Assembly: GCA_036320915.1 (NCBI GenBank)
Contig: JAXBDG010000018.1
Location: forward strand, 496,001-560,000
DNA length: 64,000 nucleotides
Reading direction: 5' to 3'
DNA from: Linnemannia elongata
Lineage: Eukaryota; Mortierellomycota; Mortierellomycetes; Mortierellales; Mortierellaceae
Each line of letters starts with the position of its first letter. The first letter of the stretch is position 1. The translations under genes and the position numbers were made by a program. The notes below the pieces were generated by a model. That model saw only the letters and a list, made by a program, of their open reading frames with translations, did no database searches and was not told the DNA's origin. Shown here in pieces: positions 1-9,804 of the stretch.

Positions 1-384
1 GAACGAACAAAGCAACGCGGACTCAAGACGCGCACCCACAGAAACACGGGGAAGGAATAAACAAGGAACAAGAAAACAAAAGCGAACACACACCCTCGCA
101 AACAAAAGAAAGGATCCAAGGATTGGTGAAGGATGAGAAAAGCAGTGAGCCCCAAAAAACGCAACAGCAAACGCGCACTCCAGCAGCAAGCAAGAGGAAG
201 GAGCAAAGACAAATAATGCAAACACAAACGCGTACTTCAACACGAACCGCAAGGAAGGATAGATGGGAGGGTAAGACACGGTGGCAAAGGAGATACAACG
301 ACAAGGGTACACACGCACACCCTCAATCGTTTCTCTGCTTACTCGGGAAGGGAGGGGGGAAGGGGAGAGAGTTGGTTTTCTTAC

Positions 385-504
385 CAGGTGTCCCATAGCC
401 AGGGAGCGGGGTCCAAACGGTAGAGCTGGTGTCAAGAGGAGGGGCCAAAGAGGAGTGAGGAAGAAAAGAAAACAGAAGTTTTTGGCGAGAAAGCGACTTT
501 TATA
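385..504 (-). promoter_or_regulatory. Possible core promoter and first exon of a gene running left out of the window
   Basis: On the minus strand a TATAAAAG box lies at 504-497. About 100 bp downstream an ATG at 396-394 opens a four-codon exon that ends exactly at a good donor (GTAAGA, from 384). The following minus-strand DNA is pyrimidine-rich, like fungal 5' leaders and introns. This fits a leftward gene whose body lies mostly beyond base 1. I could not recognise a second exon in 1-384, so the gene itself is inferred. Confidence 0.3.
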
Positions 505-1607
505 CCCCCGCACGTGCACGTCACTGAAGATAATCTTTTTTTTTTTTTTTCTTGATCTTTTAACCTACAACTTATTCCATTCCACCCTTATCAGCATGCA
601 GGAAACGGTACGGACAAAGTAAGGACGCCACTTTATTCTACGATCCCCCGGTGTAGGTTCAGGGGAAAGAAAGATACACCCTTCCCTAACGTCTTTCGTA
701 GCTCGTTGCTGACGGGTTTAATTGAGGCTGAGAGGTTGATGCGCGCTTTAGGGGTGGTGGAGACAAGGAAACGTGTGGAGGTACCATTGCAATCACACTA
801 TGTATGCCCGCGACGATAGATATTTGATCAGCGACGAATATTTTTTTCCTATTTGATCATTTTCCCGCCTACTCGCGCTCTGGAAAAGGAAAAAAAATAA
901 AACGAGGAACCGTCTCAAGTCCCCTCCCTTTTCGTTTTCTTTCGTTCCTTATCCTCTCATCCTCCTTTCGCACTTTCAGGAGAAATTACAACATTCTTCA
1001 CCGCCACTGCCACTGCTGCTAGATACTCAAACAGCAACAAATAGCTCTCAGTCTCACCCTCACCACGCGCCTCCATTACAACGACATATGATGGATCATG
1101 ATGCATGAGCCCCCGAAAATGAGATGACCGATTTGGTGGCGTCAATTTGAATTAAATGCAGAGAGGGATGGTCGTTGTCTTCTCCAGCAAGTTTTTCACA
1201 GATTATGTTACTATGAGCATGGAGAATGGTGGAGACGAAGAGAAGAGTGAATGCAGTTGATTGGTGCATACAATGAAGAAGGTGCAGTAATGACTTCTCC
1301 CACAGGGCAAAAGTGATAGAGACTTCGATCAGGCACGAATGGATGGCGATGTGACTTTTTTTTGTTTGATCATTCTGCCAAAAAAAAAAAAAAAAAAAAA
1401 AAAAAGACACGACGGGTTGAGCCGGTCTTCTTTCTCTTTCTCTTTCTCATTCTTTTCGTTCCTTCCCTCTCGATCCGTCTTCACTCGCCTTCTTACCAAC
1501 AGCCATCTTCCACGGAACACACAATAATAACAGCACACACCAACTCTTCGTTCTACCTCGTTTTATTTTCACGCCACAGAACATCTACCTACTGTTAACC
1601 CGCCGCC
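505..1607. other. Intergenic, no gene seen
   Basis: AT-rich and homopolymer-rich DNA, including a 25-base A run near 1380-1405 and a CT-rich stretch just before the next candidate start. The small ORFs here have biased composition and no recognisable domain. It probably holds the upstream regions of the genes on either side. Confidence 0.5.
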
Positions 1608-2270
1608 ATGGACCCTCAAGCCCCTGCTTCGTCGGGATATTCAGAGGCCAGCCCTGTCTCGTCCTCCAACGCCCACTACTCCGCCGCCGTCCCTACCAAC
1701 GTCTGTAACAGTTGACCACATGTATCAAGACCCACGTTTTTCACATCCGTACCAAGCCTCGCATAAGCTACAGCACCGTACTATAAAACTAAACACAGCG
1801 AGTGGCCTAGAATTTAGCGGCACTCCTTCGTTTCGGATGAAAATTTCTATTGTCTTACCGATGCTGGTTTTTCTCTTCCTTGTTTTTGTAGGACAACGGC
1901 TACTTTGACGTTCGAGCTTGGCCGAAATGCACCTTCTCCCGTTCTTACTTCAAGTTCAAAAACAGGACCACGCTTGAGGTTCAGGAGATGGGATCGGACC
2001 CGCGCAAGTCCTTGACCAGTAAGTGCAAATGCCACATCTGTTTTGATTCTTGTGTGTCCACTAGAAGTGCTTTCTCTGCTTTGATCTCTGCGGACAAATA
2101 CATGAAAGGGTTTAATGTTCTTTTTAACTCATTTCTTCTTGCACATATTCATATGGTCAGGGCCTCCCTTGATCCAGCTGGACCAGAGCGTGATTGCGAG
2201 GAGATCACTCTTCGATTCGAGGTCGATTAACGAACACCCCAGTCGATTCGAACTACTCGAGCAACGATGA
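1608..2270 (+). CDS. Small three-exon candidate gene, unknown function
   Basis: A strong start context (CGCCGCCATG) opens exon 1 at 1608-1700, which is Ser/Pro/Ala-rich. Exon 2 at 1892-2018 follows a TTTTTGTAG acceptor and ends at a GTAAGT donor. Exon 3 starts at 2161 after GGTCAG. With these junctions the frame closes at a TGA at 2268-2270, giving about 110 residues. The first donor (GTCTGT) is weak. Exon 3 also reads open in another frame ending at 2230 with an acidic tail (CEEITLRFEVD), which looks at least as protein-like but needs a different splice phase. An AATAAA signal lies at about 2296. No family was recognised. Gene existence is likelier than the exact model. Confidence 0.4.
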
Positions 2271-3540
2271 AACTGTCGGCCGCTCCAAGCTCGAATAAAA
2301 GCCCAATGAGAAGTCCCAGCCGGTTTACGGGATGCTTACAACAACTTGCTTTGTTATGCGCAATGGTGTTTGCTTGTAATGTTATTTTTGGCATCAAGAT
2401 GATTTGTTTTCTCTACACATTTCAATTCCTTCATTCCCTTATTCTGTTTCTCTCCTTCCTCTTTTGTTCCCCTACTTCCCTCTTCCTTCCTTCCTTCCCC
2501 TCCTGTCCCTAGCTCACTTTGTAGTTTGGCATTGTAAAGCATGACAGGAAAGATAAAAGTATAGATGAATTTTACAGTACATTGTGCGCCCGTTCGTGAC
2601 AATGCTTTCTCGAATACGATGCATGAAGGCGCAGGAGAAAAACGATATCAAAGTCTCTGATTCGAGAGAGGTTTTCATTTCTCCATTTTAATCGCCCATC
2701 AAGACGGTGCTGTATATGAATGAACGACGGCGAAAAAAAAAAGAAATGGGAAAGAACGCGCTTGTTTGCCAGCTCATCACCACCAGAGGAGACAGCGTGC
2801 CTAATACTACAGTCATTGTAACCTGAAAGAAAAAGCTTGCTCGATTAAAGCCCAAATGATAGGTGATATACTCGTATGATGTCCACACGCATCACTGCGA
2901 TCACTCACACCCCCCGCACATGCTCTTTTCTTATCAGTCACAAAAAAAAATGTCTTTTTGTGCCACCGGCCAACTTTTTTTTCTATCTTTTTCATCTTTG
3001 TTCATCTGACCTTGACCCCGCTGCCAGACGAAATATCTTCAACACCACAGCAAAAATAAAATATTATCCCATAAAAGGTGAATGCTATGTCCAAGCAATA
3101 TTACCCGCGGGTCGCAGAGTTGAAAAATAGAGAACGAAGACGCGTTTCACCATTGCGAATCCAAGTGTTGCTCATGGTATCTTGACTTTACGAGGGGTGT
3201 ACGAATATCCGCGTTGGTGGAAATGAATGAGGACATAATAGCCGCTTAAAAGAATAGCAACAAAAAAAGAGGAGAAGACACCTTTCTTGTAAGCCTACGC
3301 CGCACGAAAACAAAAGGCAGAAGGTAATACCGTAAGTGAGAGAGTAGCAATAAAAATAAAAAGTGCGTGAATGAAGAAAGAAGAGAAAAAAGACAATTGG
3401 TATAAGGAAAAATGAAGAAAGAGTGCGACAACAAAGAAAGTAAGAACGCATCCACGATAGCGGGATATTGCCTTAGTAGTTTGTAGATGAAAAGGGGAGT
3501 TGTGCTTGTCCGCTCATTGGACATTGTCTGACCATCAGCA
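2271..3540. other. Intergenic, no gene seen
   Basis: CT-rich tracts, A runs and short shadow ORFs only. No domain, RNA gene or repeat family was recognised here. Confidence 0.5.
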
Positions 3541-5371
3541 GATCCCTCTTGGCAAGTAAGATATCCCAATTGCCCTTGACCGTGAAGTAAAAGCAGGTCA
3601 CCATTGGCCATGGCGCATTATGTGAGAAAGCAAGGCCTAAATACACACGCGGAGGCTCTATTCTCTTCGTAGCAGAACAACATCATACGATAGGAGTACG
3701 TTTATTCACGCCCCTTCTATGTCGCATTCGGTAGCGTTCGTCGTTGATCTAATCGGTCTCAGAGCTCGATCAGCTGTCAACGCTATGCCTGAAGAGAAGA
3801 CGCGGACGGTACTGTGGGTTATCTACCTAGCGAGAAGGTTGCGAATACTTGAACAAGGCTAAGTTGCTGCCAACGAACTACATACTTTACACCTGGCCCT
3901 CCTTCAAGAAGCCCATGCTATCGATTTCTTTGGATTTGCGTTCTTTGCTTATGCGCATAAAAATCAACCTAAAATCAGAGCAGGTTTTGCTATCGAAAGA
4001 AAGAAAAGGAAAGATGCACCGCCCGTCCATACACATGGGTCACAACAAGAAAGCGAAATGACGAGTGGAGAAGGTAAAATAACCCAAAGCTCAACATTCT
4101 GTTCTCTTTGGCTCACACTCTGTCATCCTCCTCCTCTGCTACCATCCGCACACTCTCAATCACCGTCCCTTTCTCTTGTTCTTTCGTTAATCACACTTCT
4201 CGATCCGACATTCAGCACGTTGTTCACATTGTGAATTCACCTTACCATTGTTCATTCACCACATCGTTACATCGTTACTCATAACAACGCAGACACCCTC
4301 CTCGTACTCGCTTTTCAAAAATCTCAATCGCAACCCAACAAAAGCAAACAACAGAAAGAATAACAGAAAACGCTCGTTTCAACGTTACAGAAGTGAAGTG
4401 AAGTGTTGCAAAAGTATGTTCTTACCAACAGGTCGCCGGATGGTTCTCTGTATTAAGGAAGGAAAACAAGAGCTCTTCACAGTGCTAGTACACGATTGAA
4501 ACGTACGTACTTTCTCCTTGCCAGAAACAACCGAACCCACCAAGAGCCCTCATTGTCGCGACTCACTCAAAAAACAGTAAACCAGTTCCCCTCTCGTCTC
4601 AAGGTAAGGAAAACCTCCTTTACGAAAATGAGTTTAAACAACCTACGAGCCTCGGCATATTTCACAAAAAAAAGTTGCGCGTTTGGCAGTGGCAGCAAAC
4701 GTTAAGCGAAATAAAAATAAACGCACACTTTTTTTCAAAAAGGGAGTCAAACGCCACTCAACCTTCTTTTCTCGCAACCAATTGAACACACCCTCACCAA
4801 CTCCACCATGGCTGCAGTCAAGAACAACCAGCACAAACCCAAGTTCTCGTTGGCGATTGGAGATATTGGTCATGGTTTATTGTTGTATGATATAGAGGGC
4901 AAGAAAGAGGAGAGACGACAAAGAGGTAAGAGGAGAGAAAAGTAAGAAAGAATGATGTTGATAATGCACATGAAGTAGTGGAAGATGAAGAAGAAATCCC
5001 TAAAAAGGTTCCAAAAAGAGGCCCAACCGTCCACTCATTTGGCAAAATACGCCAGCAAAAGAAATACAAAAATACGGATCCCCCATTTGCGTGTATTGAA
5101 ATACGGTCAGCTCTTTTCACGCCGCTCAACAAGGGGTTTCACGACCCCTATTGTGTGAAAATACAGGAGCTGGAGAAAATTCTTCAATTGCTTATTTGTT
5201 TCTCGACTTTGTGGTGCTGACCCATCCTGCATAGGACATGTATCTATCTAAGGTGAGAAAACTTTTCTGCCTGCTACACCCCCACAAATAACAAAAACCA
5301 AAAAACGATAAAAAAAACCCCTAAAAGATCGACATCAAATTCACACCCAGAAAGCGTGGAGCAAACACTAC
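3541..5371. repeat. Relic of the pirin-NACHT intergenic region (unit 1)
   Basis: This stretch matches, with many substitutions and indels, the DNA between pirin and NACHT-WD40 genes elsewhere in the window (7.3-7.8 plus 13.0-14.2 kb; reverse of 44-45.7 and 58.6-60.3 kb). Landmarks shared by all copies include CACCATTGGCCATGGCGCA (3599-3617), the block starting GCTCACACTCTGTC (4111) and the block starting GTTCTTACCAACAGG (4418). It is the upstream part of a NACHT-WD40 relic whose coding part begins abruptly at 5372. No intact gene lies inside. Confidence 0.7.
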
Positions 5372-6210
5372 AGTCGTCACTTTGTGGGACATGGAACAGG
5401 TCAAGCCGATGTTGTCTTGCGCGGTCACACAAAAGAGGTGAGTGCCATGGCCATTTCAACCAACAGCCGCTGGATTGCTACCAGTAGCGACAATACAGTG
5501 CGACTTTGGGATGTTCACTCGGGGGATAAAGGACCGCGTGCTTGAAGGTCGAACCAATCTTGTTGGGTATTTGCTATTCTCGTCGAACTGCCATCGAGGT
5601 TTGTTAGGAAGTTCGGATGGAATTATTCGAGCCTGGGATTTGGAAAGTCGTGAGTGTAGAGTTGTTGTGGAAGCTATAGGCGTTACAGGTCGTTGGACAA
5701 TATCGGCTTCCTCTGGTGGCGTAACGGCTGCTTCTATACGCTTGTTGACGCGTCGTGTTGGGCTTTGAGACATGGAGAGCGGGCAATGGCAACAAAGTCT
5801 AGAGCACGACGAAGTACCTTGGTGTTTTGGGTTTTCGTCCTGTGGCCAATGGATGGGTGTAGGCTTGACTGGCTCTGTTTGGCTCTGGAAATATGCAACT
5901 GACAAGACAGCAGAAGGAGGAGAAGGTCGAGAAAAGTAGAGTGTTTGATGCGTATCGGAGATATCTTTGGGAAGGTCGACATCTTTGCTTGGCAACCTAA
6001 CACGTTGGAGTTTGGCATTGGATGCGCGAATGGGTCCTTTAAGTGTGGAGACTGGTGGAAACGTTGTCATCGGATGGATGGTCGGCCCAGTTGGTTTGGA
6101 GCGCTGGAAATCCTGTTTTAGTTGCCTCGGATGCCGTTTTCGCTGATGCTGTTGGTCTCTCAGTCAGTCAGCAGTTGCTCACTCGGCATTGAAAGGGTGT
6201 TGCCGCTTGA
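5372..6210 (+). pseudogene. NACHT-WD40 relic, C-terminal WD40 half only
   Basis: It aligns to the last third of the intact NACHT-WD40 gene (17,290-18,141), from the ninth WD40 unit to the C-terminus. Recognisable pieces are GRWTISAS and VRLWDVHSGD, and the 3' end has the same V-A-A stop. The reading frame is broken several times, for example at 5545 and in the 5600s. The whole N-terminal region, the NACHT domain and the first WD40 blades are missing, because 5' flank joins directly to WD40 sequence near 5372. This is a deletion of roughly 3.5 kb relative to the intact paralogue. The 3' flank to about 6430 also matches the flank of the intact gene. Confidence 0.85.
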
Positions 6211-6429
6211 GCTACATAGTTCATTTCACACGTTTGTCATATAGAGAGAGTCACTAGGCATGTTCGTTAGTAGACGTTCAATCGTTACTGAAGACGAATG
6301 AGGCGCCAATTAATAACATATCTTATTTTTGTTCATTAGTGGGTTTTTTTTCCAATGAGTAACTGGCAGTGCTGAAATTCGTTTGCTACAAAGAGAAAAG
6401 GAAAGCAGTAAACTACTTTGAAGTACTGT

Positions 6430-7082
6430 CCGAGTTCTACGTCCCCCTCTCAACCACATTCAAGCCATCACGATAGTTCCGTCAAGTCTCAAAAACCTCC
6501 TCTCTTGTATTCATCACAAACGAAACCATCTGAACCGCGGGCTATTTCAACGGCTCCCCTGCTATCTGCTAGCGTTTCCTCATCTTTTGTCTGAATCCTG
6601 ACGATGCTGGTACCACCTTGGAAAGCAGAGTTTATGATGCGCATTGGCTTCGGTCGCCCACGTATGTAGTGACGTCGAGGACTGGAAAAATCTGTTGTAT
6701 GTTTCCGGTTTAGTCTGGGCGATGGTCTGGTTCCTGGACTTCTTAAAGGCTAGGTAGCACGGTTCTGAGACTTGACAGGTATCCCCGAATGTATGATCCC
6801 CTACCCCGCAATCATCCATTGCAAATCCACGATCCAGTCATCCCTTGTGCCTGGTAAAATCTTTATGAGCACGTACGTGACAATTTCGAAGCCGCAGTGA
6901 AGGTGATTAGTGGTGCCTCCGTTCTTGTCGACCGAGAACTCGTTGAGCATGAGAAAGGGTCGTGGCTACGGAGCTCGGGACATCCTATGGATCGGCGGAC
7001 ACCGGTACCGACTCCCTTGGATTGTTCCCTAGAGAGGACGGACTTTGTGATAGATCTGGAGAGAGGTTGAGGTAGCAGTCAT
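6430..7082 (-). pseudogene. Degraded pirin-family gene
   Basis: The ATG at 7082-7080 opens a sequence closely matching the 5' end of the intact pirins: RSIG, HDPFLML and EFSVDKNGG are readable in shifting frames around 6890-7080. Nearer 6780 a mutated version of the QWMTAGRGIVHSE metal-site segment remains. The part at 6430-6560 resembles the pirin C-terminus. Frameshifts and a lost central segment exclude a pirin product. It lies tail to tail with the preceding NACHT-WD40 relic and shares its upstream region with the NACHT-WD40 gene at 14.26 kb. Confidence 0.8.
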
Positions 7083-7809
7083 ATTGGGTTGTCTTATTGT
7101 GGGTGTAGCTGAGGGAAGAGTGGTAGTCGTGTGAGTGGGAGTAACGATGAAGACCGTTGTTGTAGTCGCGTGAAGATACGAGGTTGTTTTACGTTGAGAT
7201 GAAGAGGGGATTTGTGGTGGAGGTCTCCTCCTTAAATTCTTTTTGCTGCTCTTCTTCCCTGTTGATAATGCGATGATCAATTGGCCAATGGGATGTGATT
7301 AAGGTGGCAAGCGGGTGGCTTAGAGAGATTTTATCTGACCAACACCCTCACACATGTCCCTGGCACGTAGGATATCCAGTTACCCTGATCGTGAAGAGAA
7401 AGCAGGTCACCATTGGCCATGGCGCATTACGTGAGAAAGTAAAGCCCAAATAAAAATGAGGAGTCTCTACACTCTTCGTAGTAGAGCGACATCATACAAT
7501 AGGGACACGTTTACTCACACCCCTTCTGTGTCGCGTTCGATAGCTTTCTTTATTGATCAAATCGATCTCAGAGCTTGATCAGGAGCCAACGCTATGCCTG
7601 AAAAGAAGACGCGTACCGGTCTGTGGGCTGTGTACCGGTCTCTGGGCTGTACACCTTTGCGAGACGGTTGTGAATGCTTTAAGAAGGCTAAGCTGAGGCC
7701 ATCGAACTACGTATTTTAACCCCGGCCCTCCTTCAAGAAGCTCTCACTCTACATTTCTTTGACGTCTGTTTGTGCACTCTATTTGTGCTCAATAAAACAA
7801 ACAAAAAAG
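7083..7809. repeat. Pirin-side half of the shared pirin-NACHT intergenic region (unit 2)
   Basis: It matches the reverse complement of 59,860-60,610 and 45,250-46,014. The pirin upstream part is eroded, while the CACCATTGGCCATGGCGCA landmark (7409-7427) is preserved. The homology stops where the transposon begins at 7810 and resumes on the other side at 13,009 with the NACHT-side half. About 35 bp present in other copies are missing at the junction. Confidence 0.7.
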
Positions 7810-7884
7810 GGTGAATAAGAAATAAGTGACCCAGAGGGAAAGAGACCTTTTGAAAAGGTCACTTTTGGGCAACTGCACGTGACT
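7810..7884 (+). repeat. Left terminal inverted repeat of element A copy 1
   Basis: It runs from GGTGAATAAG to CACGTGACT and pairs with 12,935-13,008. It carries the GACCTTTTGAAAAGGTC palindrome, a plausible transposase binding site. One extra G in a G run makes it a base longer than its partner. Confidence 0.85.
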
Positions 7885-8002
7885 CTATGTCTCAAAAAAA
7901 TAAACAAAGATAGTCACTTGGGTCACTTATGAAAAAAGAAAAAAAAACTGATGCTTCACCCTTTCCGCCATTTTCAACTATGTCGCCCAAAAGTGATTCG
8001 AA

Positions 8003-9804
8003 GCTGCCCTCTTTCGGTATATCGAACACGTCCTAGAGAAGTCTTCAGAGGACACGGCTAAACTTGTTTTGGGCGTTGCAGAGCTCGCCTATAGAGCGTT
8101 GACCAAGAAAGGACAGGTAACAAACGTAAGATTGCGTTTGCTGTTTATATTCTTATGTCTGAATCTAATCCTGCGACTTCTGATTTTTTTGCGTCTTCTT
8201 TTCAGTCTGCCTCTGTTTCGGGTGCTTCGGACTCTGCCCTCGGTGGTCACCACCACTTGAGCTCGCTGGAAACAGTTCAGGCACTATTGTCTCTCCCCAC
8301 TCAAGAACAATCAGTAGGTACAAGCAATGGGTAATTAAACCTTGCTTTTCTCTCTCGTTCTTCTTTCGGTCCTTGTCTCTGCTTTTAGTTGCTCCATATA
8401 TTCATCTCATTCACCTTGCAGACTTTAGGTCAATTCTTTCCAGTCGACTCCCAACCTCAACCAGCTGTTAGTGACTCGCCGCATGGATCCCAGGACAGTA
8501 TGAGTGTTCCCTATACAGCTCCTTCGTTGGAAAATCCTTTTGACGACATGGTAAACATTCTAGTACATCCGCCACTTGTTTTCGTTTTTTATTTGCAAGA
8601 GTAGATTTACAAGATCTAACATAACTTCTTTTTCTCCCTTTGTCATGTCTGTCTTTTATACCTTCGTTTACAGGCTTTGCTTGAGGATGAATCCATGGCT
8701 CTTTACCAGGAAGCATTTATGGACCACGCTGGTTCATTTTTTTCTCTTTCTGGCCAAAACTTGGTGTCCCGTTTGCCACACCAGAACCCGATGGCCAATC
8801 TGCCTACCCTGACTAACCTGCCTGCCTTGTCTGCACTGCCCACCATGCCTCGCCTTTCTGTCCCGCCTTCCTTGGCTACCGAGCCTGTTCTTTCTGCCCA
8901 GCCTGCTCATACCCCTCTGCCTTTCTCTCCCTCCTCTGAGAGCCATCCTTCAGCAACAACCTCTGCCATATATTCTGTCAACAATACGTCTTCGCCTACT
9001 CCTTTTCCGCTCAGTCCGTCTCTTCCCTGCTCTCCTTCACCGATTCTGGACCCTCCACAAAGTCAGTCTGATGTACTCGACCTCAACGCGTCACAGCCAG
9101 CGAGAACATACAACCATCCTTCCTCCATCGAATTTCCGAACGGTGCTGCTGGTGAAAAACGCATCATCGAAGGCGGCGACTCCAAGACAGACCCCCACAG
9201 TGTGGGGTGGGCTACGTTCCTTCTTTACAGCCACATCCATGAGTTTCGCAAAGGCAGGTCTGGAGAGAAGTGGTACAAGGTGAAGGACAGTGAAGCCAGG
9301 GTCAAGCGCGCACAGTTCGATCGAGCTATCACAGCTAGTACCCTAGAGCGCCAGGGATCATCTTTCAACAAGATATTGGAACCAGAGTGCGCGCCGTTGA
9401 GCATGGCTGAACAAGAGCCAGAAATCAACTCGAAGGTCCCGCCACCAATGCTCAAGGTCGTCTACCACAAGGTGTGTCTAGGCATCTACTTTTGCGATCA
9501 GGATCCTTTGCGTAAATACACCGAGCGTCCTATGCAGCCAGCCTTGAAAAGAAGGGACGCTCTCCCACCACCAGCACAATCTCGATGCAATAAAAATGGA
9601 CACCAACACAACCCCCTTGCATACAAGAACTGCGATGCGATTATGGCTGTTCATCATGCCTGCAACGACACTACTATTGAAATTCATCACAAGGGATTCC
9701 ATAACCATCTCAAGCCTCCGCCTGTTCGAGTACTCCTGAGGCCAAGCGCGAGCTTAAAAAATGGGTTAAACTTGCGCCCGAGCAGACCACCAGCAAGGCC
9801 CTAA
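8003..9804 (+). CDS. Element A transposase gene, N-terminal exons with zinc-finger DNA-binding region
   Basis: Exons read in phase as about 8003-8116, 8206-8313, 8422-8550 and 8674 onward, with donors GTAACA, GTAGGT and GTAAAC and acceptors TTCAG, TGCAG and TACAG. The first exon (FRYIEHVLEKSS...) has no in-frame ATG after a TGA at 7994, so the start is unresolved or damaged. A long Pro/Ser/Leu-rich linker follows. Near the end a Cys/His cluster runs from CLGIYFC to NCDAIMAVHHAC and HNHLKPPP, like the FAR1/WRKY-GCM1 zinc fingers of Mutator-like transposases. Just after it the frame ends at 9804, while the catalytic part continues in the -1 frame. The protein needs either a frameshift or a repaired base to be complete. 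Confidence 0.65.
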
